Part shown: piece by piece, positions 50,635 through 63,870 of the stretch
Layout: each line of letters starts with the position of its first letter
Position numbering within the stretch: the stretch's first letter is position 1
Source: Dioscorea cayenensis subsp. rotundata
Lineage: Eukaryota > Streptophyta > Magnoliopsida > Dioscoreales > Dioscoreaceae
Direction: 5' to 3'
Length of the DNA stretch: 64,000 nt
Assembly (NCBI RefSeq): GCF_009730915.1
Contig: NC_052475.1
Coordinates: 25,481,016-25,545,015, forward strand
Program-made: the position numbers and the translations under genes
The notes under the pieces: generated by a model
Databases searched by the model: none
Told to the model about the DNA's origin: nothing
What the model saw: the letters and a program-made list of their open reading frames with translations, nothing else

Positions 50635-53600
50635 TCAAATCCTTCCGCATGTTTCCATCCCAGCCATGTGAATCATTGTCTCCAGACAATGCCAGGGTCT
50701 TTTCTTGAGAGAAATATTGGAATTGAAGATTGCCTGCACACTTGCAGGGCTATTAATTGGCGATGTCAAGCAGCTTTCACTTGAACCTTCAGCTATCTGA
50801 CGGACTCCAGCATTCATTGATTTATTTTCTAGGCATGTCAAAGCAATATCATAAAATGGCATGTTGATTGATTCAGACAGGATGTTTAAGCCATTGTCTA
50901 ATTCAGTGATGTTTGACAGTTCAAGAATTTCGTGTTTCACTAACTCTGCTTCTGATTTTGAATGGTTGTTTTCCGAAAGGGCATTGCAGGCTCTCTCCAG
51001 TATGGAATGCAAGTACTTGCCTTGAGCTTCAATGCGAACCTGAAGATGCCTCTGAACCTGGGGAATGAAACATACATGGAAACTGGGGTTATTATCTGTT
51101 TATGCATAACCATTTCGAAATTTCTTTTTAGATATGTGGGGGAAAAAAGTGTAGAATTGAATGATAGCCACGTTTGTATAGAACTTAAGGCCAGTATTGT
51201 ATCAATGCCTCAATGAATTATTAACCATTAAAAATAAAAAATCTTATTTCCAAAAGACAAGACTGAAGGTGAACAAATTCTTGAACCAAGGGAAAAAGAT
51301 TAACCTCTAGTTGCTCGTGCAGTCTTCTCTGGAGTTCCATTTGGACTTTCATTGCCTCATTACATCCACTGAGAAAGAACTGAGTGAGATATCATTGAGG
51401 AAAAAAAGGCCACATAGCCTACATACAACTCAAAAATCTTACTCATTCAACTCTTGAGTAATTAATTTTGACGACGATGATGATGGTAGTGGTTTTGGTC
51501 CAGATCCCTGATTCTCACTAATGTCATTTCCTGAAATCCCATGGCAATACGATATTAAACTAAAATCAAAAGCAGAACAGCACCAAGGAATCACCAAGTT
51601 TAACTAATTAAAACCTCAGGTAACAATTAACAGGCTATGCGAAAGATATGTTAATTATTTGAATAAATGCAAATTGGGTTAGATGATAGAGAGGTTTAGA
51701 TTAATTGTTTTGCAGCTAATGGGTGTGCGAGTAATGTGGTAATTACCGAACATAGAATTAGTACTACAATAAAACAATAGCTTTACAATTTTAGCATTTA
51801 TTATTTATGAACAATTGGAGTTGGATTTTGTCCTGTCAAAATTGTACATGATGGATTTGCAATTTTCTATCTCCCAATAATTGTCATATTCTTGGGAAAT
51901 AAAACACATAAATGTTGATCAAAAGGTCCATGAGTAGGCCTTCATCAACTATAATCAAATCTTCAGCATTTAACATCCAAATCAATTAAGATAACCAAGC
52001 AAATATATAGGTTCATGAGTCAAGGGAGAGAGGAGGATTGTACACACCTTCCTTGGAATTATCTGGGTTCTCCTTGCTGGAGGCTTGTCTACCCAATCTA
52101 TATTTCTGCATAATATGCGAGAAATGATAATACATGGTTATTATTTGAATCGTAAGTTGATCACAAACATCGTCGAATAAGGGTTTTCTGTACTAACTAA
52201 ATAGCATAGAACATAACAAATCAGCTTTATAGCACATAACACAATGTTTTGAAGATATTAAGCAATACAAAAACCAATATTATTTCCACACTAATAATAT
52301 TTAGTTACATGCTTCTTCAAGAAAACAATTTAGTGTTTGCAGCATCTTCTTCTTCAGCTTAAGATAGATATATATAGCAATATAAAACGTTAAAATTGGG
52401 TTCTATTTTGCTTAGAAAAAAAAAATTGCACATTTTCATGAGGAGAGAAACAGACCTGAAGATGACTCTTCAAATGGTAGAGAGTTAGGCCCTTGACACC
52501 CATTGTTCTCATAATGGTTTTTGGTGTCGCTTCTGCAAAACATACAAGAACAGAGTCATTTAACAGGAACAAATGTCTAACCTAGCAATGAACAGCCTTG
52601 AAAAGTTTTAGGGAAAACTACACTTGGATTCACAACAAAGATTTTAAGCTCCATAAACGATTTTATAAAGATGTGCATGGTCTTATGGAGGAAGCATTAT
52701 GGACATTATAACACACAAGTAAGGTTTTCCCTTTGCTAATATTTGACTCTTCCTGTTCTTTGTCAACAGAAATCTTATGCACAAGACTATCATGTACAAT
52801 AACTAAATATAAAGTCATCAACAGTAAGCCTATTCTTAATCACATGGAACCATTCAAATGACCACAATTGTCAAAAATCAATGTCTTCATTGAGTGCAAG
52901 AAAGTACCAGTCAGACTCACATTAGACAGCTCGAAAAACTTTCACAAAAAAAGTTACAGAAGCAACCTGTACTACAAAAAGGAACCACAGAGTAAACTAA
53001 AATAGCACCAACTGAAACTGAACCTGTCAAACATTAAGTTCAAAATATTGTGGTGCATAATGTCAATGTGATTCTCAAAGTCAAGAAGCCTTGGATCAGA
53101 AAAGAACATTTAACTTGTCAAAAAGACATCAATTCACCGCAAGCATCACTGTCCTCAATCAAATTAACATGTGAAAAACCCCACTTTTTAGTCAAAATCA
53201 AAAAGAACAATCTAGTTTCAATCAGTAGAAGAATACCACACATCTGATGAACCAGAAAAATACCATCCAATGACAGTGATTCACAATCTATCACCCCTCT
53301 TCATTAATTTTCTCTTTTCCCTTTTAACAATGAATACAGAAATGCCCTTATCAATTGCAAGGGGTACATTCATGCCAAATCCTCCAAACCACATTCCTAA
53401 ATCCCTAAATTCACCAAAACCTGCGCCCAAAATTCAATTTTAATACTCTGCAACACTGAAAAATCATCCATTCACTCCAACATCAAAATTGAGAAATGTC
53501 TATCATTTTCCACACAACCATATAAAACAAAAATCATTAAAAAAAAAAACCGCACAATTAGAGCAAAAACAACAACAACAAGAAGAAAACTCACTGTCAG

Positions 53601-53763
53601 GGCCACCAAGCTGGGTGACAGCATCAACAAAACGCTCATGAAGCTCAGCAGTCCAACGGAGACGAGGCTTAGGATCACTGGTGAGCAAAAGACAAGCATC
53701 TCTGGAGAGATTCGTGCCTTCCAGTGATCCAAGACAATCACCAGCACTGGAATACATTTGCAT
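50635..53763 (-). CDS. MYB-CC (GARP) transcription factor, PHR1-like family
   Basis: Six exons on the minus strand join in phase: 53595-53763, 52456-52532, 52048-52105, 51443-51530, 51305-51368 and 50635-51057, giving 292 residues. The GARP-type MYB domain spans about residues 31-90 (DPKPRLRWTAELHERFVDAV, ATPKTIMRTMGVKGLTLYHL, then KSHLQKYRLGRQ). A MYB-CC coiled coil (LHEQLE) follows at about 137-185, with QVRIEAQGKYLHSILERA. MYB-CC proteins bind P1BS-like GNATATNC sites as dimers; PHR1 and close relatives control phosphate starvation responses, and others act in growth and phloem development. The short N-terminus before the MYB domain and the GPDKATPKTIMRTMG wording suggest the PHL8/PHL11 side rather than PHR1 itself (tentative). 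The exon 1 start MQMYSSAGDC is the first Met; a second Met lies two codons later. Confidence 0.92.
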
Positions 53764-56700
53764 TTCTCAAATGCCAAAAAAATGAGAGACAAAACAGCGA
53801 GCAAGAGAAGAAGAAAACCCCAAAGAAACAGTATCAACTTCTCATTTCTTTGTGATTTCTCAAAGAAATAAAAGAATGAAGATGATATATATTGAGAAAA
53901 AAACGAAAAAAAAGAATGGTTTTGGTTCGGTTTTTGATTCGGTGAGAGAGAGAGACACGACACTAGAAGTGAAGCTAGCCTGGCATTTTGGATATTTTTG
54001 TCCTTGTCTTCAGTTTTCTTCACCATTTCACACCAAACTTATATAATATATATATATATATATATATTGAATTAATTATTGATGATAAATTTAGTTAGCA
54101 ATCATAACTACTGATTGATTTTTAGTTGATATGTGAGCATGTTACTGTTAGAATATGCATTGTATTTAATGATATTATTATTATTAATGGAAATGTTCAA
54201 AAAGTGATTATATAATTATACAAGGAAATTTATAAAAATATCCTTTTGTATGATTCTATATATGAGACATGTCACATGTGTGTGCGCGTGCGCGCGTATT
54301 TACAATATGTAGATTTTCATTTAATCGTTATGGTTAACAATTAAATTAACTTATTTTTCTTCGTTGTATATACTTATTTATTTATTAATGCATGTCAGAC
54401 CATGGATAAGAATTAAGGTAAAATGGATTTTTTTTTTTCTAAGGAAAAAATAGTTGAACACATAGAGATCATATTTGTCAATAATGATTTTTTACTTTTT
54501 GGTGATGGTTGTGAGTGCATAATTTTTAGACAACTATACTTATAAGTATATATTATTTTTTTCTTTAAATATATTTGTATAAATACAAAGATTATCATAT
54601 GAGTAGGAGATTAATAATCTTTTTTGGTCTATTGATATGTAATTTTTTGCGTAGAGTGTTTATTTTGAGAAAATTCGAAATTAAACCTTAAAGTTTATTT
54701 AAAATAAAGGCACAAGTTATTAAGAAGGATTAATTTCACATTTGTGTTTGCCTATTTTATAAATAATAATAAAAAATCATGCGAGTGGGAGGATTTAACA
54801 ACACATTCTAATATATTAATACATAAGCTATTGATTTACTATTCTCAATCATTAATAAGTGAACCACACTATAAATCCGAGATTAGAAGGGAACGAATGA
54901 ATGAACGAATGCATCAAATTAAAACAAAATCATTTCAGAAAGTGGTGATAAATTTAGGAAAAAAAGAAAAGGACAGGGATTCAAAAGAAATGGATGAAGG
55001 GAAGACAGAAAGGAGATGGAAGAGCATAATGAGATGAGGAAATAAGCAACAAAGAGAAGGTGACAAACAAGAGCAAAGACAACAAAAAAAGACTGGCAAT
55101 GAAGCAAGACAATGTCAGAGAGAGAGAGAGAGAGAGAGAGAGATAAAGAGTTATTGTTGTTGTTGTTGTTGTAGTTGTAACATGTGTTTTGAGTCATCAT
55201 TTTACTCATTAGCTTTTGCCTTGCTGCTCCAAGTCCTGCTCCCATCACTAATCAATTAACTCTGTCTCATTCTTTCCTACATTTTGTGCTCCACTTATCA
55301 TCTTTTTGCCATTAAGATTCTCTGCACATTCCTGTTCACTCTCTGTCACCACCCTGACTCACCCATGACTACCATCTCTAACTCATTTGACCATTTTTCA
55401 AAACTTCCCTATCTCATCAGATCAGATCTCACTGCAAATCATTATTATTATTATATATGATTATTCATTTTAATGTTTGAATTACAATTCTTTTTGGCCT
55501 TTTTGACCTTTCCATCCACTTGTTAAACAAATCTATTGAGCGTTGATCCAAATGAGAGACTCAGGTTGACTTAAATAAATGATTTCTAATTTTTTTATAA
55601 AATGAATAAACCATTCAACTCAATTTTTGCGAAAAGAAAGTTGATTTTTTTGATCTTTCAAGCGGAAGAAGAGAGTTACTATTTTTCTATTAAGAAGGGG
55701 ATGAGTTCAATTATATATATATATATATATATATAAAAGAGCATCAATCTTCTATGCCACATATTCGTTTATTCTGGGCCGTTGGATTTCAATCCAACGG
55801 TTCTGTACTATTTAATAAACAGTAATATTGTGTTTATAAACATTGTACAGTAAAAAGTGTGATGAAGTGTTTTCCAAAATTACAAGATTGCTCTCACTGT
55901 GCATTATCTTAATTTTACTGTTGTTGTCTGTAGACATCTGTGTACGTCCACAGAAACCCTTTTCTCATATATAAAACTTTAGTTTTAAAAAAGTTTGCTT
56001 TTAAATAGTTATTTCAATATCTTAATTAGGATTAGTTTAGAGTCCGCAATTCTTAGTAAATTAGTATGGTAAAGATATCGGTTAAATAAAATAAAATAAA
56101 TAAGCAGATCAAATTAATGGATAACATATATATTATTTTACTAAAATGACTCAAATTTCGTAAGTTATTTATTAGTTTAATTTTACTTAAAATCAATAAT
56201 TGAATTTATGGGAGTATTTAAATGGGTGAAAGTATTAAGGTTGCATTTGTTAAAATTTTCTTAATAAAATAATTTTTAAAAATCATGTTCAAACATATGT
56301 ATGATATATATATATATATAAAAGAATATATTAAAATGTTTATTTTCTAATAAAAGAAGTAAAAAAATAAAATATTTACTGTCATTTAAATTATTTAAAA
56401 AAACAAATGCCAAATATTAAGGTAGAAGGTCAAAGCCAGACATACACGATTACAACTTATAAGCGAAAAACTTCAACTTCATTATTTCTTTGTTTATTTA
56501 TTTATTTATTTATTTATTGTCCATGAAGACATTTGACAAACTCATGTGATTGACCTAAATTTTTAATATAAATGCAATACTTCATATGGACTTTCAGCAA
56601 AATATTTTTCTCTTTAGAGTAGGTTGGGACAAAGTTTGGGGTTTCTTATTTTAAATGAGCTTTTGCTACTCATTCATTCTAAGAGGACCTTGACAAAATA

Positions 56701-59163
56701 AATTGCTCAACAATATATTTTAAAAATTTTCACACACACACACACACACATATATATAGAATGATACATAACCTATTTTTAATTCTCCAATAAATTATTG
56801 AATGGAGGATTGATTTAATGTGGAGAGTAGGTGACTTGATATTGGGCAGTCCATGAATTTGGATAATTAATTGTAAGACAAGTGTGGTTAGTCAATGGTT
56901 GGGTGTGAGGGTGTGTTACAATTATAACATATTAATGTAAGTTGGGTATAAATTTTATTAGTCTGGATGAAATTAATTATTATATGTTAGATTTACATAA
57001 TTATGACTTCTATTGCTCAGATATATCAAGAGGCACCAAAGCTAAAAAAAAACTTCAATTTAAATATCATAAGAGAGGTTTCTAAAGTTAAATTTGATCA
57101 AAAACCAATTTAGTTGAGCTTCTGAGTAGTTTTGGTAAACATATATTTTGAAATTTCTCAAATGATTAAGTTTGTATTAATTCTCTATATTAAAAATCAT
57201 TTTAGAATTATAATATTTAACAGAAATAATAGACTATAAGTTTTAATTGAATTAAAATTTACAAAAAAATTAATGTATGTGCATTATGAAGATGGTGCAT
57301 TATATGGTATTGTAAGTATAAAATGATGGCATATATGTGTAAGATATTAACTCTTTATCTGTAAATATTTATGATATATGACTTGTCTACATTCCATAAA
57401 AAAAATTAAATAAATAAAATTATGCTTGTCGATTTCCTGATATCAGTCCTAAGGCGTATGTATCATATAAATCTTTATATCATTTTAGTGTTTCATCATT
57501 AGACTTATGTCTTTACACTTTATCAATAAGGCATTATGTGTTATTTTTAATAAATTATTAACACTAAAAACTAAAAAACTAAAATATGTTTATGATAACT
57601 CCAATCTCTCTAATCAAGAGTCAAGTCTATCTTGTTGGCTGTCTAGTTGCTTTCTCCCTTGAAACACCTTTTCTATTTTATTTAGGTTTTGTCCTTGACT
57701 AGCAACTGATCTCTGTTTTTTATTTATCTTAACATATATATATATATATATTATCAACAATTAGTCATGGAAAAAGAATGGTAACAAACAAATGCATGTG
57801 AGTAACACTTGAAAACAGTCAGATTCTAAAACTCTGGAATTATGTATGATTCAATCATCAACCTTCAATCAAATCACAAGAAGGTGTACAAGTAAAAGAA
57901 ACCTTTTTTTCCTTGAATTAGTGGCAATGGTGCTATGATTCTATAGGACGAATAATGCATTCAAACAAGGATCACTATGTAGTTTATATATTTATATTTA
58001 GATGTTTGCACTTTGGCTTTGTCCAGATGAAAATATGAAAAAAATTTAAAAATGTGAGCTATTAATTCCATTGCTTTTATCTTTTATGCAGACAGCAAAC
58101 ACATTATCACAACAATGTTTTCTTAATTTATTAATATTGGATACCATGTATAATGTGTCTGTATTCTACTGAAAAGACAAATTTGAACTTCAGTTCAAGT
58201 AGAGTGTGGGCACAGATTACACCCCCGACGTGGCTTGCATGTATTTGTTTTTAAAACAAAAAAACTGAACACAACTTTGCTAATGTTCAAATCACTTCTA
58301 TTCCTTTACATGCAATGCATTGGCACTCCACACAATGATATATATATTTCCAATGATTGAACAAAGAGTCAAATGGGCACATCACATAAACAATAACAAT
58401 AACAATAACGATGAGTGTATAAATATATTAAGAAATAAAAATGCTGAAGATGATGATGTGTTGAATGATTGAGAGAGCAGGTTGCATGCTTGCAAAACAT
58501 TAATACCTAAAAGAAAATAAAAAAAAGATTAGGTGGTGTGAGGGTGGCCTTGTCTATGTTTGCTTGTTTTGGGCGGCGCAGTGCTTCCTTGTTTTTATAG
58601 TTGGTAGGGATGCATCCGGACCCAATGCTACAGGAAAAAAACCATTTAACTCCTCTACTCTTCAATAATGTCATGTTTTCATGCTCTAAATTCCATTTTA
58701 ATTTATAAATTAAATTGAAGATTCATGCATTAGTTTAGCCATAGAGATTTTAGATTTCAGTTTTTTAGTTTCATTTTTTAACCAAAATAAGTGATGATGA
58801 AGTTTAAAGTGAAATGGAACTTTGGATATAAAACCAAAATAAGTGCCTTATGGGAAGAACTTGATAGCCTTAATATAAAACCAAATAATCCAACGAGCTG
58901 AGACACCATCTCCTCCGTTTCCCTTCTTTTATACTTGTGAATCTCATAGTCAAAATAAAGAACCAAAATCAAAAGAATGCAAAATTTTTAAGAATTCCAT
59001 AACAGGGGGACTTCATTATAAGTGAATAAAGAAAGAGTTCAATGTCATTAGTTTGTTTTACATGAGAAAATAAGGTTCATGTATCACCTTAGTTAGGTGA
59101 TGAATAGAATCCATAAATTTCAGAGTATTGTTTGAGATAACACAGCTGGTACTACTACCATTG
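53764..59163. other. Large spacer upstream of the MYB-CC gene
   Basis: The first 250 bases are the MYB-CC leader and promoter, including a GAGA run near 53945. The rest is AT-rich, with TA runs (54046-54066, 55713-55733, 56307-56320, 57737-57751), an alternating purine-pyrimidine tract at 54273-54298, an AG run (55116-55142) followed by a TTG run, TTTA (56488-56517) and CA (56732-56750) runs. The short open frames at 54744-55248 (both strands) are driven by the AG repeat and show no domain. The 3' UTR of the zinc-finger gene is probably in the last 200 bases. No gene was recognised. Confidence 0.5.
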
Positions 59164-62100
59164 TTACTGTTCAGGCTCTTTACCTTGCTGAAGGAAAATA
59201 GATCCTATGAGAACGGCGATTCCTGTTACAGCGATTGTAAATAATATTTGTCTCTTCGGAGAATTTTGCGGTTGCCTTCTATGAGCATCTTCTTCTCTTT
59301 CAATCGGTTGTGCGTCGCTTCATTTTATAAAAAGGATACCAAAAAATATGTCAAAAGTAAAGTAATTTGAACTGGATAAACTTCCTGATTTTATGACATA
59401 CCCAAAGAGTTCACAAGATCTTAAACTTAAAATGAGAATTTAAGGTGAAATAAATCAACAAAGGGCACAAAGCATCACAATTTAGCTATCTGTTGTAAGT
59501 TTCATCTTTCATTGGGAAAAGCCAGTAATGCTATTCTACAAATTTATCTTTCAGTTTGTCTTTCATAATTAGTGTTTCCTTGGCAATAAGAGTCACTAAT
59601 AAACCTTGATTGGACAAGAAAATATATGTGAAAGAAGATTAAGTATGTTAAATCAATACCTGGAAGATTCAGCTGTACCATTCCAATTGCTATGAAACTG
59701 ATTTTCATGAGCAATCTGCTCACGCAACCTTACATACTTGTTACAAATCTGACAATATTCTGTCCGGTTCCCACATATTTCCTGTATTTACAGGTGAGAG
59801 AACCGATTAGAAAAGCACTTACACACTAATCTGAGAAACATCTCATTTACCCAGGCACAATCAACAATTATTACCTGATGATTTAAAAGGTCCACAGCAG
59901 GCAATGGAAACTCGCAATATTCACAAGTAACCATTCTCTGTTGACATCTTTCACCTTTGTGAACTGTCCATGCTTCACGTTCTATGGCTTCACCACAAAG
60001 TGAACAATCTATCTGTTTGAAATGGGGATAGAATATTAACCAAAACACCAATGTCAATGTCAATGTCAAAAGCCAAACTATGTGTCATGTGTTCCAATAT
60101 AGATGTTATATAATTGATCAAGTTCAAAATTTAATTTATATGGAGTTTGAAACACCATTGTCCAAAAATTTGAACAAATTCAATTATTATAATTTATCAT
60201 ATAAACATAGCATTTAACAACATTATCGGTATTTGTAAAACTTTATATTATCAGTAGAATTAAAAGCTAAAATAAATGCTATCCATATTAATTTTCTCAT
60301 AGGAAAAGACTAAATGAACTGCCCAAAACAGAAGTTCCAATTATAGCATTCCATATTCTTCATCTTTACAAAACCTAACCGTATTTAAAATTGAAAATTA
60401 CCCTTATTGAAAAGCACACATACAACAAGAAAATGTAATCAATAAATAAAATAAAATAAACGATGCCCAATGGAGCGCTTTGTTAGGTGAATAATTAGAA
60501 TGGCCAATAAAGAAAGAGAGAAACGACAAATCCTAATTAAGAAGGCATTTTGATATACTTTCCAAAGTGTGTGCATTGGTGGATAATTCTTACAATATTT
60601 GGTACACGCTTCATGTGGCATGGCTTTTCTAATGTCCTTTATTTTTGTAAAATTGAAATATAAAACACAGGAGATGATATTTTCAAAAATGCTTTGTGTG
60701 AACTATTATATGCTAAGATTGGAGGAGGACTACACTTTGTGGTTCAGAGGAGTGTTTGTTGTTGATTTATTAAAGTAGATGTACAAATCTCCCAAGTTAC
60801 AACAATTCTAGAGCATTTGCAATGGCGATAGACGATAGTTTATAAAGAAAATGGATAAGGCATAAATTATATCGACTTGGCTACCAAGAGGTTCTCAAGA
60901 ACATGTTTTATACAGAAAATAGATAATGCAAAAAAGCAATGATTAACTTCTGACTCAAGCTTAAAGAATGTTCTAGCAAACAACACATATTATAGGCTTT
61001 CTTATTTATATCAAGCTAACTGTTTCTTTAAACTCAGACAACTTTTTCAGGTTATCCACTTGGTTCTGCTTTTTCTCTTTGACCGCTAATTTTTGGCGAA
61101 TTATATTTGTTATAAAACATTATTAGCAACCAGTCAATCATTTGTGATAATTCAATCTAATTCAAAAATCCCAAAAGCTATTTCTGCTAAAAATCAAACC
61201 ATGTTAATTGTGCTAACAGAAAATTAATTTTGACTAACTGCACCACAAAGCAATGCCTTCCAATATGCGGAAGTTGACCAATTTCAAGTAAGCTCTAATC
61301 CAGTCTGATTGTGATGGTCTAATCCAGCATCAATTTTGCTAATTGACAAGCTATCAGACTTTGAAGAAATGGAGCTAGTAATGTGCACGTAAGATTAAAA
61401 TCCATATGATTAATGAGTTGAATAGAGATGCGATAAACTATGTAGCCTGATAGTTGCAAAATTATCTTAGAAAACAAATTGTGGATAAGGATTAGGGAAT
61501 TACCGGAGCATGACTTTCACGGTAATGCTCATCAGCAAGCTTTGTGGGGACCATATCACCACAAATAGTACACTTCTGAAGATTGCGGGAACAATGCACA
61601 TAGTGTAAATCAATGTTTGAAGTTGGAATTTCTCTCTCACTGCATGTCCGAATCACCAACAAAGAAATTAGACTTGGCTGAAAAATGAGTTAAATAGTAT
61701 AGAAGTTTATAACTACTGGTAACAATGAACACCAATTTAATTTTTTTATAAAAAGACGAGTGATACTAACTACAAATCATCCAGTAGTAATGTTACTTCG
61801 ATGCTAGCACAGTATCACCCCTCCCTGAGTGTGCAAAGATAAGATACATGCATCTAAATAAACTTGCTTATTATTTGGCTTGCACTAACTCTATCATTGA
61901 CCAATATTGATACAATAAATAGCAGGGCAAAGGCCAAAATTAACATCATCACCCACCAGTAACACAGCCCAACGCCAACATAAAATTAACATCTTTAAGA
62001 ACACAGGCATAAAGACAGTCATTTAAATTACTTTGAGAGCTTTTGCTCTTCAACTCAAATAATATCTTGGAAGCAATCTTAATCAAGTATAAGTTTGCTT

Positions 62101-63013
62101 AGCAAGTGTGACTGACATTCGGTAGGAATCAAGGCACTACTATTAGATGCAAGCCAAAGACAGCAACAATCAATAAAAGCCAAACTTTAAATTTGTTGAT
62201 AGAACTAGGGTGTCATGGACCAATCTTCAATTTGCAATGGAGGCAAAGAATCTTTCAAAATAAAAAAGAAAAAGGAAAAAAGAAAAAGTTGAATGGTTGT
62301 TAGTGAATGCAGGTATGTGCTAAAGATGATGAACTAAATAGTCCCACATCAAGACAACGACTCATTAACAAAAGTACCAAAGATTATTGAGTTACTGAGG
62401 TTGTATGTCAAGTGATGATGAACTAAATAGTCCCACAACAAGGAAGAACAGATCATCATGCTAGATGTATGAATTAGCATCAAAATATGAGGTTCTTTTT
62501 ATAAGGAGACCATGAGGCCTAATACAACAATTCCTCACATGAAACATTCAAGAAACATGTTGAGTGGAATTATTGGAAACTCGTCCTATAATACAATGAA
62601 AGTGATCCGTATTTGAGAAACAAAAGAGAAAGTGCTACATTACCTACTAGCCAGGCTACTACAACAAGAAGTTGTTCTCATTAATGACAGTCAAATACGG
62701 TTGCAACGAAAAAAAAAAAATACTCTTAACAAACCAACCATGTTGCATAGATTGCCCTAAAAGTTAAAATTTTTAAGATACGCAAGTCAATCCATCTACA
62801 AAACAAGCATCCCTTACTACCCTAGAAACAATTGATTCCGCAATCATCTAAATCACAAACTTAAAAGGTAAAAACAAAAAATAATTTTTATTAAAAACTC
62901 TGTCATCAAAGACCAGTGAGAGGAAAAAAATTCAAAATTTTTCAATATGCAAGTAAGGATTACCAATGAGCGCAGGTGGTCTTAACCAAATCCGAAGTGA
63001 TCGTCGGCGCCAT
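59164..63013 (-). CDS. TRAF-type zinc-finger protein (XAF1/TRAFD1-like) with C-terminal membrane segment
   Basis: Five exons on the minus strand join in phase: 62964-63013, 61504-61639, 59875-60012, 59660-59781 and 59164-59317, giving 199 residues. Successive Cys/His fingers are visible: CEREIPTSNIDLHYVHC, CTICGDMVPTKLADEHYRESH, CSLCGEAIEREAWTVHKGE-RC, CEYCEFPLPAVDLLNHQ and CGNRTEYCQICNKYVRLREQ. This is the TRAF-like finger array of XAF1/TRAFD1-type proteins, thought to bind proteins rather than DNA. The last exon adds a disordered charged stretch and a hydrophobic helix (about residues 172-191, QILFTIAVTGIAVLIGSIF) followed by only eight residues, which predicts a tail-anchored membrane protein. 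Introns are long (up to 1.5 kb). The start MAPTITSD is short but in frame across the first junction. The function in plants is not established. Confidence 0.88.
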
Positions 63014-63179
63014 GAAACCCCCGAGAAGATCTATCTCCAAAATCCTACTCAAAAGAACACAAAAAACCAAACCAAGATCAGAGAAAAGGAGATCAAGATA
63101 AAGAAAACCCAAAAAAATAGAAACGCTGTGAGATCGAGAGAAAAACCAAGGCCAATTCTCGAAAAATTGAAGGGAAGGG

Positions 63180-63182
<3 letters not shown>

Positions 63183-63226
<44 letters not shown>
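63183..63226. repeat. GA microsatellite in the leader of the zinc-finger gene
   Basis: About 22 pure GA units on the plus strand (CT on the transcribed sense strand), roughly 170-215 bases upstream of the zinc-finger ATG. CT-rich leaders of this kind are common in plant promoters and can be length-variable. Confidence 0.9.
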
Positions 63227-63229
<3 letters not shown>

Positions 63230-63784
63230 AGGACGATGAATGAATTGGGATCGGTGGTGTTGGGACAGAGAAGAAGAGTAGAGAAGAGAAGAGAAAGAGT
63301 AGTAATAAGCGCGAAGTCGTTGGCTAAAAGAAGTTGAGCGGTGGGAGAATAGCTAAGCTGATACAGCTTTCATCATAAAAAAATATACCTAATTTGTTTT
63401 AATGACGAGTTATTACGAATGAATGAATGAATGATTCGAAGTAGATCGAGAGTTCCGTGTTTCGATTGACAAACCTGATTTGCTTTTAAGAGTTAAAAAG
63501 ACACGATACCTTCGTTACCGCGAAATCATGGACCATTGATTTCTTCTTGTTAGCTATTTTGACTGTTTGGATTGCCTTCGAATTTTTATTTTTTATTTTT
63601 AAACTTTTTTTTTTCTTGATCTTAAGTTACTCTTTCAAATATAAAATTAGGTATTTTATTTTAAAAATTGCAGATAATTTTATAATTTTGTTTTTTAAAG
63701 CAATTTAAAGAGTTGAATTGATCTTTAACATTTAAAGTGTATTTTTAGGATGTTCTTAAAAAAAAAAGTGTATCATATGTTTGA

Positions 63785-63870
63785 TGCGCACCAATAGGAT
63801 AAGACTATCATATCCTATTGGCACACCAAACAAAGGATAGCAATAGGATATGATAGTTATCATATCCTAA
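63785..63870. mobile_element. MITE-like fold-back segment
   Basis: Two nested inverted repeats are built from one word. CCAATAGGATA (63791-63801) pairs with TATCCTATTGG (63811-63821). TAGGATATGATA (63844-63855) pairs perfectly with TATCATATCCTA (63858-63869) across a two-base loop. ACCAAACAAAGGATAG between them resembles the ends of common plant MITEs. The other end may lie beyond base 64000. Confidence 0.5.

Noticed and set aside
53472-54026. Minus-strand open frame of 184 residues over MYB-CC exon 1
   Set aside because: A different frame from the MYB-CC protein, hydrophobic low-complexity sequence spanning the leader and intron 1; the MYB domain lies in the other frame.
54744-55248. Open frames on both strands near the AG/TTG repeats
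   Set aside because: Low-complexity peptides (Ser-Leu and Asn runs) created by microsatellites; no family resemblance.
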